A stretch of DNA of 64,000 nucleotides. Source: Pantoea rwandensis. Its GTDB lineage: Bacteria; Pseudomonadota; Gammaproteobacteria; Enterobacterales; Enterobacteriaceae. Position 1 is the first letter of the stretch, and each line of letters opens with the position of its first letter. Positions 25,780-35,004 of the stretch are shown one piece after another. The notes below the pieces were generated by a model. That model saw only the letters and a program-made list of their open reading frames with translations, searched no databases and was not told where the DNA came from. The DNA is taken from the NCBI RefSeq assembly GCF_000759475.1, contig NZ_CP009454.1:3038001-3102000 (forward strand), written 5' to 3'. The translations under genes were made by a program, and so were the position numbers.

Positions 25780-26219
25780 ATGGAGTCAAAATTGAAATTT
25801 CACTATTCACTTCACCGCCTTAGCCTGATTAAAGCAATGGCAAAAAGATAGCTTCAGGATCGTTTTTTCATTCTCACCGGGCTATGCTTTTCAGCCGTGA
25901 TGAAATGGCTATTACCCCAATTAACTCATGGCAATATCACCGGTGCCTTTACCGGTATGCTACGCGGGCTTGCAGCAAGCTTTTGGTTTACCCATATTAC
26001 GTGGCCGAGGATTAAGTCAGCTCTTCGCTTAAGCGACTTAATTCAGTTCTGGAGACGTACCATTACCAGCAAACTGAACAAGATGATGATGAGCTTCAGA
26101 TAGCGAAATACCGAAGATTCAAATTTCAGCGCATTTATATACGCAACGATGGCAATGTCATCATGCCTGAAGGCCCCTATAACACCCTCAAAAGAATTAT
26201 CAATCAACTCAACAAATAG
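25780..26219 (+). pseudogene. Broken membrane-protein gene, one stop and one frameshift
   Basis: A reading path starts at ATG 25780 (MESKLKFHYSLHRLSLIKAM) and hits TAG at codon 24 (25849-25851). It continues in frame (DRFFILTGLCFSAVMKWLLP, then GMLRGLAASFWFTHITWPRI). It shifts frame near 26010 and then reads ETYHYQQTEQDDDELQIAKY, RRFKFQRIYIRNDGNVIMPE, PYNTLKRIINQLNK to a stop. Joined, it would give about 145 residues with two hydrophobic segments and a charged tail. The family was not recognised. Decay suggests the edge of the accessory region. Confidence 0.65.
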
Positions 26220-26284
26220 CCGGAAATTTTTGAAGGGGTTGTTACAAGATGACTGGCACAAATATCAATCCAGCCATCCTCATC

Positions 26285-26788
26285 TTAACCGTGCACCACC
26301 ACATTAAATCCTTCATCCGCATGCGGTGCGACAAAGTAGCTGCTGATCACCTCGAACTGCGCATCGGTCGCCGCGAAGTCATGTTCACCTTCTGCATTAC
26401 GCGCATGCAAACGGCTCTTGCACAGCGCATCGGGCACATCGATAAAGTGCAGTTGATGCTCCGCCTGTGCACTCTGGATCACCGCCTTCATCCACTGACG
26501 TTGGCCGACGGTATTCGCCGGGAAATCCAGCACCACTGACACACCGCGCTGTAACAGAGCGATCAGGTGTGGCGTCATCGCATTACGCAACTTGCCCGCA
26601 CAACGCACGTAGTCCGCAACATCCTGCATCTCTTCGGCGAACAGATGCGCCAGCCAGGCGTCTTCGCTGATAATCACCGCACCGGTCTGTTGGGCCAGTT
26701 GATGTGCCAGCGTTGATTTTCCGGCAGCGATTTTGCCGCACAGCAGATGCAAAACAGGACGAGATGTGGACACAGACGCAGATTCCAT
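26285..26788 (-). CDS. P-loop kinase-like ATPase, 167 residues
   Basis: Small AAA/zeta-toxin-like kinase fold: Walker A CGKIAAGKSTLAHQLA near residue 20, then ISEDAWL with an acidic residue, VVLDFPANTVGQRQWM with the second acidic position, and a lid-like RLHARNAEGEHDF. Similar proteins are annotated as ATP-binding or predicted kinases without known substrate. The ATG at 26788 with GGAG upstream is preferred over the longer frame start. A decayed homologue of its 3' end lies 15 kb to the left on the same strand. Confidence 0.8.
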   Translation of the reverse strand: MESASVSTSRPVLHLLCGKIAAGKSTLAHQLAQQTGAVIISEDAWLAHLFAEEMQDVADYVRCAGKLRNAMTPHLIALLQRGVSVVLDFPANTVGQRQWMKAVIQSAQAEHQLHFIDVPDALCKSRLHARNAEGEHDFAATDAQFEVISSYFVAPHADEGFNVVVHG

Positions 26789-26891
26789 TGACCAGCTCCA
26801 GATAAAATGACGCTCTACCATGCCGTTAAATGCCGGTCCAGTAAAGCCTGGCATCTACACTTACGCTATCTCTGCAAAAATAAGGAGACGC

Positions 26892-27461
26892 ATGATGGGT
26901 CAACGCCTGCATAAAATCGACTTTCCGGTCAGCAAGGCGCGGAAGTATCTGGAACCTGGTCCGGTGGTGTTGTTGAGTTCGCAATTTGAAGATCACCACG
27001 ACATCATGGCGCTCGGCTGGCACACCATTCTGGAGTTCTCGCCGTCACTGGTGGGCTGCATGATCGCCAACGGCAACTACAGCCATGAGCTGATTCGGCA
27101 AAGCGGACAGTGCGTGATGAACATCCCCTCGGCGGATTGGGTGGATAGCGTGGTGGCGATTGGTAACTGCCATGGCGATCGCCTCGATAAGTTCGATGCC
27201 TTTCACCTCACGCCAGAACCGGCAAAAGTGGTGAATGCGCCGCTGATCGATGAGTGCTTCGCCAGCTTTGAGTGTCAGCTGTATGACGACTCGATGGTGA
27301 ATAACTACAGCTTCTTTATTTTCGAAATCGTCAAAGCGCACGTGGCCGATAAACCGGAATTTCCGCCGACGCTGCACTACACTGGCGAAGGACGTTTTAC
27401 CGTTATGAGCCATAGCGTGCTCGACAAGCACCATGATTTTAAGCCAGAAATGTTAATTTAA
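26892..27461 (+). CDS. Flavin reductase-like FMN-binding split-barrel protein
   Basis: 189 residues of the flavin reductase/HpaC-like FMN-binding family. Core features: PGPVVLLSSQFEDHHDIMAL near residue 22, GCMIANGNYSHELI, and CVMNIPSADWVDSVVAIGNC near the flavin-contact region. The ATG at 26892 has AAGGAG 5 bases upstream, which decides the start over the longer frame. Probable NAD(P)H-dependent reductase of free flavin or of a small organic substrate. It is transcribed in the same direction as msrA but separated by 64 bp. Confidence 0.85.
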   Translation: MMGQRLHKIDFPVSKARKYLEPGPVVLLSSQFEDHHDIMALGWHTILEFSPSLVGCMIANGNYSHELIRQSGQCVMNIPSADWVDSVVAIGNCHGDRLDKFDAFHLTPEPAKVVNAPLIDECFASFECQLYDDSMVNNYSFFIFEIVKAHVADKPEFPPTLHYTGEGRFTVMSHSVLDKHHDFKPEMLI

Positions 27462-27525
27462 GCGGCTTGAATTCGCCTTCGAGCGCCCTCACAGTAACGC
27501 TTTCGACCTGACAGGAGTAATAACA

Positions 27526-28062
27526 ATGGCAACCGAATATGCGGTGATCGCCGGTGGCTGTTTCTGGTGTACCGAAGCAGTGTTCAAAGATGTGATTGGC
27601 GTGGAGTCAGTCGAAAGTGGGTATACCGGCGGGGAGCGCCCGAACCCAACCTATGAGCAGGTGTGCAGCGGTGCCACCGGCCATGCGGAAGCGATTCGCG
27701 TCGGCTTCGATCCCGAGCAGGTGAAATACGGCGATCTGCTGGACATCAGCTTTGCGACGCACGATCCAACACAGTTGAACCGTCAGGGCAACGATGTCGG
27801 TACTCAGTATCGTTCAGCGATCTTCCCGGCGACCCCCGAGCAGGAAGCCGAAGCGATTGCCGCGATTGCGCGTGCGCAAGCCGATCTCAACGTGCCGGTG
27901 GTCACCACCATCGAACCGCTGAAAGAGTGGTACCCGGCGGAAGATTATCATCAGGATTACTGGGATGGCGCCGGTCAGCGTAACGGTTACTGCATGGCGG
28001 TGATCCCACCGAAACTGCAGAAGCTGCGTAAGAGCTTTGCCAATCGCGTGAAACAGGGCTAA
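27526..28062 (+). CDS. msrA: Peptide methionine sulfoxide reductase MsrA
   Basis: It reduces the S-epimer of methionine sulfoxide in proteins and free Met, using thioredoxin. The catalytic motif GGCFWCTEA lies at residues 9-17, with the nucleophilic Cys at 11, followed by the substrate-pocket stretch GYTGGERPNPTYEQVCSGAT and HDPTQLNRQGNDVGTQYRS. At 178 residues it belongs to the short bacterial type. A ribosome site (AGGAG) lies before the ATG, and a strong terminator follows. It appears to be a single-gene unit. Confidence 0.96.
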   Translation: MATEYAVIAGGCFWCTEAVFKDVIGVESVESGYTGGERPNPTYEQVCSGATGHAEAIRVGFDPEQVKYGDLLDISFATHDPTQLNRQGNDVGTQYRSAIFPATPEQEAEAIAAIARAQADLNVPVVTTIEPLKEWYPAEDYHQDYWDGAGQRNGYCMAVIPPKLQKLRKSFANRVKQG

Positions 28063-28108
28063 TTCTGCCCTTGAGATGCGGCTGCTGAACACCGCATCCA
28101 TCGCCATC

Positions 28109-28136
28109 AAAGGTCGTCATTTATGACGACCTTTTT
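28109..28136 (+). terminator. Rho-independent terminator after msrA
   Basis: AAAGGTCGTCATTTATGACGACCTTTTT: a 9-bp stem closed by a short loop and followed by T. It separates msrA from the sensor-kinase gene. Confidence 0.85.
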
Positions 28137-28179
28137 GCATTTAGCCGTCATAATAGCGCCCTCTTCTCTTCAGGGAGCG

Positions 28180-29814
28180 ATGATGACCACGCCTCAACCC
28201 GCAATCCCCGCGCGCAAGCGGCCGATGAAACTCAACACGCTGGTGACGCTGATGCTCAGCGCGGTAATCGTGCTGGTACTGCTGAGTGTGCACATGTTCT
28301 ATTTCTTCCAGATTGGTGCCTCAACCCGCGCCCAGCTGGAAGATAAAGCCATGGCGGTGGCTCGCACGCTGGCGAGATCGCCGGAGATTCAGCAGGCGCT
28401 GACGCAGCCGGTGGCCAATGCCAATATTCAGCCCATCGCAAAAGCCGTGGAAGAGAGCAACAATCTGCTGTTTATTACCGTCACCAATATGGACGGTATC
28501 CGCTATTCCCATCGCAATCCGGAACTGGTCGGTAAGCACTTTATCGGCGAGGACATCGGGCCTGCCCTGCGCGGCCATGAAAACGTCTCGGTGAACAAAG
28601 GTTCGCTGGCAAAAGCGCTGCGCGTCTTCACGCCGGTGTATAACGCGGAGGATCGGCAGATCGGTGTAGTGGCGATTGGTATCTCCCTCGATGCCGTCAC
28701 CGATCAGATCAACGAAAGCCGCTGGAGCATTATCTGGACCATCCTGATTGGTACGCTGGCGGGCGCGATTGGCACCTTTGTGCTGGTGCGCGTGCTGAAA
28801 CGCATTTTGTTCGGCCTCGAACCCTATGAGATCTCCACCCTGTTTGAGCAGCGTCAGGCGATTCTCAACTCGGTCAAAGAAGGCGTGGTGGCGATGGACG
28901 ATCAGGCGCAGGTAACGCTGGTGAATCAGGCCGCGCGCATCCTGCTTAATGAGCCGTCGTCCAGCAGCATGGTTGAAAATGAAGGCATTGATGACGCCTC
29001 GGTGATCAATCAACACCTGCGAGATGTGCTGCACAGCGGCCGCGCACGCCGTGATGAAGAGCTGAACGTAAATGGTCGCTTGCTGTTGAGCAATACGGTG
29101 CCGGTGCGCAGCCAGGGACGCATTATTGGCGCAGTGTGTACTTTCAGGGACAAGACCGAAATCAGCCGACTGATGCAGCGTCTGACGGGCATGGTAAACT
29201 ACGTCGATGCGCTGCGAGAGCGCTCGCACGAGTTTATGAACAAGCTGCACGTGATTCTCGGCCTGCTGCACATGAAAAACTATGCGCAGGTTGAAGCGTA
29301 TATCCTGAAAACCGCCAATAATTACCAGACTGAGATTGGCTATTTGCTGGATCGCATCAAGTCACCGGTGATTGCCGGTTTCCTGCTAAGCAAGATCAAT
29401 CGCGCCTCGGATTGCGGTCATCGCCTGACCATCAGCGATGCCAGCTTTGTGCCGGATAGCAGCAACGAAGACCAGATGGCAGCCCTGATCACTGTGGTCG
29501 GTAATCTGGTGGAGAACGCCATTGATGCGCTCAGCGAGCAGACCGAAGGCGAGATCCACGTGATGCTGCACTATCAAAAAGGCTGGCTGGCGTGTGAAGT
29601 GAGTGATGATGGCCCCGGCATTGAGCCGGCCAATCTCGCGACAATTTTTGATAAAGGGTTCTCCACTAAAGGAGAGAACCGTGGCGTGGGCCTGTTCCTG
29701 CTGAAACAGCAAACGGAAAACCTCGGTGGCGGCGTGACCGTTGAGTCAGAACCCGGCGTCTTTACCCAATTTTTAGTACAACTTCCCTGGGATGGAGGAA
29801 ACCAATCCGCATGA
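28180..29814 (+). CDS. dcuS: DcuS-type C4-dicarboxylate sensor histidine kinase
   Basis: Membrane sensor kinase of the CitA/DcuS family, about 544 residues. Membrane segment 1 at about 18-40 (LVTLMLSAVIVLVLLSVHMF); a periplasmic PAS domain whose ligand residues are seen in DGIRYSHRNPELVGKHF and LRVFTPVY, the Arg/His and Arg/Phe positions used for fumarate or citrate; segment 2 near 185-207; then a cytoplasmic PAS domain. The phospho-acceptor His is in RERSHEFMNKLHV. The ATP domain has NLVENAIDAL, DDGPGI and GVGLFLLKQ. The ATG at 28180 follows AGGGAG. Its stop overlaps the regulator gene. It is adjacent to fumarate genes, which fits a C4-dicarboxylate signal. Confidence 0.92.
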   Translation: MMTTPQPAIPARKRPMKLNTLVTLMLSAVIVLVLLSVHMFYFFQIGASTRAQLEDKAMAVARTLARSPEIQQALTQPVANANIQPIAKAVEESNNLLFITVTNMDGIRYSHRNPELVGKHFIGEDIGPALRGHENVSVNKGSLAKALRVFTPVYNAEDRQIGVVAIGISLDAVTDQINESRWSIIWTILIGTLAGAIGTFVLVRVLKRILFGLEPYEISTLFEQRQAILNSVKEGVVAMDDQAQVTLVNQAARILLNEPSSSSMVENEGIDDASVINQHLRDVLHSGRARRDEELNVNGRLLLSNTVPVRSQGRIIGAVCTFRDKTEISRLMQRLTGMVNYVDALRERSHEFMNKLHVILGLLHMKNYAQVEAYILKTANNYQTEIGYLLDRIKSPVIAGFLLSKINRASDCGHRLTISDASFVPDSSNEDQMAALITVVGNLVENAIDALSEQTEGEIHVMLHYQKGWLACEVSDDGPGIEPANLATIFDKGFSTKGENRGVGLFLLKQQTENLGGGVTVESEPGVFTQFLVQLPWDGGNQSA

Positions 29815-30530
29815 TCAATGTGTTAGTGGTCGATGATGACGCCATGGTCGCTGAACTGAACCGCTCGTTTATCGGCCAGGTTCAGGGCTTCCACTGCTGT
29901 GGAACCGCTTCGACCCTGAAGCAAGCCAAAGAGATTCTGTTCAACAGCGACACCCCGATCGATTTGGTGCTGCTGGATATCTATATGCAGCAGGAGAATG
30001 GCCTCGATCTGCTGCCGGAACTGCGCAAAGCCCAGAGTTCGGTAGAAGTGATCATCATTTCATCCGCTGCCGATGCCGAGAACATCAAAACCTCGCTGCA
30101 CTATGGCGTGGTGGATTATCTGATCAAGCCGTTCCAGTTCCCGCGTTTTGAAGAGGCGCTGACCAGCTGGCGGCAGAAGAAGTCGTTAATGGATAATCAG
30201 CACTATTATCAGCAGTCTGATGTCGATCTGTTGATCCATGGCAACCCGGCAACGCAGCATGACAACAAGCGCCTGCCGAAAGGCTTAACGCCGCAGACGC
30301 TGCGTACCTTGTGTCAGTGGATTGATGCCCATCCCGGCCATGAGTTCTCCACCGATGAGCTGGCGGCAGAAGTGAATATTTCACGCGTGTCATGCCGTAA
30401 ATATCTGATCTGGCTGGCGCAGATTAATATTCTGTTCACCAGCATTCACTACGGCGCAACGGGCCGTCCGGTGTATCGCTATCGTTTACAGCCGGAATAC
30501 CATTCGCTGTTGCAGCAATACTGTCAGTAA
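29811..30530 (+). CDS. dcuR: DcuR-type response regulator
   Basis: 239 residues: a receiver domain with VDDDAMVAELN, phospho-acceptor Asp in VLLDIYMQQENG, and the conserved Lys in YLIKPFQFPRF. The C-terminal helix-turn-helix covers FSTDELAAEVNISRVSCRKY. It overlaps the kinase stop by 4 bases, so the pair is translationally coupled. Probable targets are the divergent fumarate-reductase and transporter genes next door (inference). It is convergent with apbE, with a 7-base overlap at the 3' ends. Confidence 0.92.
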   Translation: MINVLVVDDDAMVAELNRSFIGQVQGFHCCGTASTLKQAKEILFNSDTPIDLVLLDIYMQQENGLDLLPELRKAQSSVEVIIISSAADAENIKTSLHYGVVDYLIKPFQFPRFEEALTSWRQKKSLMDNQHYYQQSDVDLLIHGNPATQHDNKRLPKGLTPQTLRTLCQWIDAHPGHEFSTDELAAEVNISRVSCRKYLIWLAQINILFTSIHYGATGRPVYRYRLQPEYHSLLQQYCQ

Positions 30531-31483
30531 CGCAGCTGCCAGGCGAAATCGCGCTGCTGGAACTGGAAGTGGCGCGGTGAAGAGCAGATGATCTGTCGAT
30601 CGCGCGTCACAAACACCGCATCCAGATCGGGCTGGTCGGCCAGATAGGCCAGCCCCTGCTCCACGCCCATGCCGTACAGCAACGTCGTGTAGATGTCACC
30701 ATCCAGAGAACGATCGGAAATCACCGTCACGCTCAGTAACTCGTTATCCAGCGGATAGCCGGTGTGTGGATCGAAGATATGGTGCCAGCACTTGCCGTCC
30801 AGTTCGAAATAGCGCTCGTAAATCCCCGATGTCACCACCGATTTACCCTGCACCTGTAATACGCCCAGCAGTTCATCCTCGCGTCCAAACGGCTTTTTCA
30901 GGCCAATGCTCCAGCCTTGTGGCTCATGCGGCGGTGCGCCGAGTGTCTGCACATTGCCCCCGAGATTGATCAGCGCCTGCGGCACGCCCTGCTGGCGCAA
31001 AAACGCCTGCACCACATCAGCGATATAACCTTTGGCGATGGCCCCGAGATCGATCTCCATGCCCGGCTGTTGCAGAAACACCGAACGATCTTCCTCATTG
31101 AGGATTACCTGGTGCGCATCGGTCAATGGCAGCAGTGCGGCTATTTCATCAGCGGGAGGGACGGCATGGCCCTGAAAACCAATCTTCCAGCGTTTCACCA
31201 CCGGGCCGATAGTGAAGTTAAACGCGCTGCCGGGCGACACACTGACGGCATGCGCCACGCTGATTAGCCGAAACACCGCCTCACTGACGCGCACCGCATG
31301 GCGACCCGCCGCCTGGTTAATCGACATCACTTCGGATTCAGCACGATTAACGGTGAACAGATTTTCTTGCTGCTTGATAAGTTGAAAGACCTGACGGGCT
31401 AAGGTGGGATTATCGTCGAACAGTTTGAGCAGAATGGGAGAACCCATCAGAACAGCGGAGTAAGAGTAGACGCCTTCGGTCAT
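30524..31483 (-). CDS. apbE: ApbE-type FAD:protein FMN transferase
   Basis: It attaches FMN covalently to Thr or Ser of target flavoproteins. The motifs are NFTIGPVVKRW, then EIDLGAIAKGYIAD, LINLGGNVQTLG and HIFDPHTGYPLDN, with the metal-binding Asp and Thr near the end (DGDIYTTLLYGMG). The start used is the ATG at 31483 with GAGG upstream, giving 319 residues; a GTG at 31558 would add 25 poorly supported residues. There is no lipoprotein signal, so it is cytoplasmic. It sits just downstream of a reductase carrying an FMN_bind domain, which is its likely substrate. Confidence 0.93.
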   Translation of the reverse strand: MTEGVYSYSAVLMGSPILLKLFDDNPTLARQVFQLIKQQENLFTVNRAESEVMSINQAAGRHAVRVSEAVFRLISVAHAVSVSPGSAFNFTIGPVVKRWKIGFQGHAVPPADEIAALLPLTDAHQVILNEEDRSVFLQQPGMEIDLGAIAKGYIADVVQAFLRQQGVPQALINLGGNVQTLGAPPHEPQGWSIGLKKPFGREDELLGVLQVQGKSVVTSGIYERYFELDGKCWHHIFDPHTGYPLDNELLSVTVISDRSLDGDIYTTLLYGMGVEQGLAYLADQPDLDAVFVTRDRQIICSSPRHFQFQQRDFAWQLRY

Positions 31484-31617
31484 AGAGCCTCGTTTACCCG
31501 CCATATTGCGCGCCAGTGCCTTGTGCATGTCACCCGGTGACCAACGCTTGTCAGTCACCGGAATTCACACTCTAACGCCTTACTCTGGTACGCAATATTT
31601 TGGGTAATTAACGTTAA

Positions 31618-34398
31618 TTAGTTTCCTAACGCCAGTTTAGCCGCATTGTGACCGGCCTTGATACCGAAGATGATGATATCCGCCACCGCGTTACCACCGA
31701 TACGGTTAGCACCGTGGATACCGCCGACCACTTCACCGGCTGCCCAGGCACCTGGAATCACCTGTTTCTGTGCATCCAGCACCGCGGTATCGGTGTTGAT
31801 GGTGACACCGCCCATGGTGTGGTGCACGCCCGGGGCGATGCGGATGGCGAAGTACGGGCCTTTGTTCAGCGGGTGACGCAGCGCCGTCTTACGACCGAAG
31901 TCTTCATCATCCTGCTTCGCCACAAACTCGTTGTAACGACCGAGTGTGGTTTGCAGCGCTTCCTGATCCATGTTGAGTTTCACCGCCAGGTCGTGCGGCG
32001 TCGGTGCACTAATCACAAAGCCTTTGGCGATATATTCGTCGGCTGCTTTGTTGTTGGCGCGGACCTGCTCATCAAACACGATCCATGCACTTTTCTCTGG
32101 CAGTGCGATGATCTCAGCAGAGACTTTGTCACGGGTTTCCATCTCATTGTAGAAACGCTTACCGGCCTGGCTGACCAAAATCGCCCCGCCGCCGCGCATC
32201 GCTTCAGAGATCAGATAAGAAGTGGTCTGTTCAACCGTTGGGTGAATCTGGATCTCGCCCATGTCCACGGTGTCCGCGCCAATTTTCTGCAGCATGGCGA
32301 TACCGCTACCGGTGGCACCTTTGTGGTTGGTGGTGACGAAGCCATCCAGTTCAGGGCGATACTTCACCACCATCTCGCGGTTGGCACTGAAACCGCCGGT
32401 GGCAACGATCACGCTCTTCGCATTGAGAATGCGGCTGTCGTTGTACTCATCCACCACTTTGACGCCGGTGACGACACCGTTTTCCACCAGGATTTCTGAA
32501 ACGGAGGTCTCCAGCAGCACTTCGATTTCACGCTGGTTGACGTTTTTCACCAGGCCGCTGATCAGGAAGCCACCGACGGCAGAACGGTCTTCCGGGCGGT
32601 GCGTGCGGTCAATACTCATACCACCGGTGATGGTGATGTCGCACAGCTCGATATTTTTCGCGGCCAGCCACTCAATCGCTTCTGGCGCCTGCTCAACAAT
32701 CTCGCGCAGCAGCACCGGGTTGTTTTTGAATTTACCGCCCTTCAGCGTCTCTTCGTAGAACAGCTCTTTGCTGTCTTCGATGCCTTTCAGTTTCTGATAG
32801 CGGGTTTCGGCGGCGTTCATGCCCACCGAGGCTTTGATGGTGTTACCGCCAATGGTCGGCATCTTCTCGATGATCACCACGCGTGCGCCGTCATCGTGCG
32901 CCTGAATCGCCGCCGCCAGACCGGCACCGCCCGTACCCACCACCACCACGTCATAATTGACCGGTGCGTTCGGGTTACCGCCCTCTTCAATCACATACTC
33001 TTTACTGGAGGTGGTCAGTGCGCGGGATACCGCTTTTTTCAGCGCCTCACTCTGCGTAGTGGCGCCGGTGATGGCATCGACGTGCGGGCTGTTCGCCACC
33101 AGAATGCGTTCACGCAGGCTTTCGAAGGTGCTGGTGAAATCGACATCCAGACTGGGGTCCGGCACCAGTGAGATATCGGTGATACGGTCCGTGTCGAGCG
33201 TCACGTTGATTTTCAGTTTCAGCGCTTCGGCTTCGACTTTCGCCTGGTAAACCCCGGCTTTGTATTTGCGATGGCCGTCGCTGACGTCGCGGATCATCGC
33301 ATCCACCAGCGAGAAGCGCCACAGCGGTTCTGGAATCGTCAGCGCCTCACGCTTGGTGCTGTCGATGTAGAGTTCCATGTGTTCATTTTTGATGATGCGA
33401 TCCGCCCAGTCCGGATAGGCGATGCAGGCTTTACCGACCGCCACCAGATCAAACCCGTGCTCCAGCGCGTTCTCGGCATCTTCTTTATTCACCACTCCGC
33501 CCACACCAATCACCGGCACTTTCGCCAGCGTGGCAGAGCGCTCGGCCAGATATTTGGTGATCAGTGGCGTTGGATCTTTGGTATCGACAATGGATGGACG
33601 CAGCAGCTGGCCGACGGAGAAGTGCACGTAATCGAGACCGCGCGCCGCCAGTTTTTCCAGCAAATACATCGTGTCATCCCAACGAATACCGGGGACTTCC
33701 AGCTCTTCCGGTGAGAAACGATAACCGATGATGAAATCTGCCGCCGCAAAGCGATCGGCCATTTTATGGGTGATCTCCAGCACTTCCATTGGAAAGCGTG
33801 CGCGGTTATCGCGGCTGCCGCCCCATTTGTCGTCGCGCTGGTTGGAGTTAGGGGAGTAGAACTGCTGGATCAGATAGGTGTTTGCGCCGTGGATCTCAAC
33901 ACCGTCAAAACCGGCTTTGATCGCACGGTTTACCGCATCACCAAACTTGGTGATCATCACATCGACTTCTTCGGCGGTCAGCGCTTGCGGTTTGGTGGCA
34001 CCGTCACGCGGTGCAGCAATAGCGCTCGGTGCAACAGGGGTTTTACCACCAATCAGCGCCGGTTCCACCATGCGGCCACCGTGGTAAATCTGCAGAATGG
34101 CTTTTGAACCTTCAGATTTGATCGCATGGGCGATTTTCGCCAGCCCGGCAATTTTGTTGTCGCTGTCGATACCCAACGCGCCAGGGAAAGCAGGGCCACG
34201 ATTATCAATAAAGCAACATTCAACAATCACCGTACCGATACTGCCCGCACGTACGCGGTAATACTCGACCAGATCGCTGGTGACACCGCCGTCAAAATAG
34301 CCGGTACAGGTGGTCATCGGGGCCATCACCAGACGGTTTTTCAGCACCGCACCTTTCGGCAGCGTTAGCGGGTTAAGGATTGGGGTGAGCTTATTCAT
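31618..34398 (-). CDS. Soluble NADH:fumarate reductase (OYE + FMN_bind + fumarate reductase flavoprotein)
   Basis: 926 residues in three domains. Residues 1 to about 370 are an old-yellow-enzyme-like NADH:flavin oxidoreductase (GVEIHGANTYLIQQFYSPNS, then GVGGVVNKEDAENALE). About 375-470 is an FMN_bind domain with the flavinylation motif ITGAT near 444-448. About 482-926 is an FAD-dependent fumarate reductase (VVGTGGAGLAAAIQAHDDGA, GVHHTMGGV, and GEVVGGIHGANRIGGNA). This is the architecture of the cytoplasmic enzyme described in Klebsiella. No signal peptide. The ATG at 34398 has GGAG 9 bases upstream. It would re-oxidise NADH with fumarate in anaerobic cells. It needs ApbE, encoded next to it. 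Confidence 0.93.
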   Translation of the reverse strand: MNKLTPILNPLTLPKGAVLKNRLVMAPMTTCTGYFDGGVTSDLVEYYRVRAGSIGTVIVECCFIDNRGPAFPGALGIDSDNKIAGLAKIAHAIKSEGSKAILQIYHGGRMVEPALIGGKTPVAPSAIAAPRDGATKPQALTAEEVDVMITKFGDAVNRAIKAGFDGVEIHGANTYLIQQFYSPNSNQRDDKWGGSRDNRARFPMEVLEITHKMADRFAAADFIIGYRFSPEELEVPGIRWDDTMYLLEKLAARGLDYVHFSVGQLLRPSIVDTKDPTPLITKYLAERSATLAKVPVIGVGGVVNKEDAENALEHGFDLVAVGKACIAYPDWADRIIKNEHMELYIDSTKREALTIPEPLWRFSLVDAMIRDVSDGHRKYKAGVYQAKVEAEALKLKINVTLDTDRITDISLVPDPSLDVDFTSTFESLRERILVANSPHVDAITGATTQSEALKKAVSRALTTSSKEYVIEEGGNPNAPVNYDVVVVGTGGAGLAAAIQAHDDGARVVIIEKMPTIGGNTIKASVGMNAAETRYQKLKGIEDSKELFYEETLKGGKFKNNPVLLREIVEQAPEAIEWLAAKNIELCDITITGGMSIDRTHRPEDRSAVGGFLISGLVKNVNQREIEVLLETSVSEILVENGVVTGVKVVDEYNDSRILNAKSVIVATGGFSANREMVVKYRPELDGFVTTNHKGATGSGIAMLQKIGADTVDMGEIQIHPTVEQTTSYLISEAMRGGGAILVSQAGKRFYNEMETRDKVSAEIIALPEKSAWIVFDEQVRANNKAADEYIAKGFVISAPTPHDLAVKLNMDQEALQTTLGRYNEFVAKQDDEDFGRKTALRHPLNKGPYFAIRIAPGVHHTMGGVTINTDTAVLDAQKQVIPGAWAAGEVVGGIHGANRIGGNAVADIIIFGIKAGHNAAKLALGN

Positions 34399-34611
34399 AA
34401 TGAGCAACTCCAGAATTAAGAAATTGTGTATTCAATTCTTTGGCGGTTCGGCGCGGCTTTATAATTATTTAAGTGGTCCGATTTCATGGCGTAAATATAC
34501 CATTTTATTTAGTTACATAACCCAGAATGTTAGTTATATAAGTTTTACGTTTGGAAATGATATTTGATGCTCATTGCCAGAATAGGCGCTCCGCTAAGTT
34601 TTAACCAAGAC

Positions 34612-34625
34612 TTGACAAAAATCAA
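34612..34625. promoter_or_regulatory. FNR-like box (one mismatch), reductase side
   Basis: TTGACAAAAATCAA matches TTGAT-N4-ATCAA except for C at position 5. It lies about 215 bases upstream of the fumarate reductase start. Confidence 0.6.
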
Positions 34626-34799
34626 CTTTTTCCTTACATTTAAAACAAATGCAGTACTATCATAAAGATAAAACTCTCCAACCCGCCTCATTTTGCTCGA
34701 TTTTTCGCGTTTCGATAGTGTGTAGCGTTTAATCCTCAGCAGACAGAAAGTTAAATAAAAAGCAAAAGATAAAAATTAAAAAACAGTGCATATTTTTTA

Positions 34800-34813
34800 T
34801 TGATCTAGATCAA
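34800..34813. promoter_or_regulatory. Perfect FNR box, transporter side
   Basis: TTGATCTAGATCAA fits TTGAT-N4-ATCAA exactly and is itself palindromic. It lies about 190 bases upstream of the transporter start. It implies oxygen-responsive control. Confidence 0.8.
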
Positions 34814-35004
34814 AAGAGATATTTTAATTAATCGCATCTTAGCTGCATTCAATTGATAATTCGCGTATCGAATTTGCAAAGCAAAGTTTCATCAAAGCAC
34901 AAAATTTAAATTGTCACGACTCATCTGCTGCACGCATGTTGAAACCAAAAGAACAGTGTGTTCGTGACAATCAATCGCATTCTTCCTAACTTGCAGACAA
35001 AACT

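Larger units (their letters stand above)
34399..35004. other. AT-rich divergent control region of the fumarate locus
   Basis: About 600 bp between the reductase (minus) and the transporter (plus), without a coding-like frame. It holds two FNR-like boxes (34612-34625 and 34800-34813) and should carry the promoters of both genes and sites for the response regulator. Confidence 0.7.

Noticed and set aside
11223..26300. Kinase fragments as attachment-site direct repeats of an integrative element
   Set aside because: The two copies are too diverged for recent attL/attR, and no integrase gene lies at either end.
31484..31558. Longer start for ApbE at GTG 31558
   Set aside because: The extra 25 residues are not family-like, and GAGG precedes the ATG at 31483.
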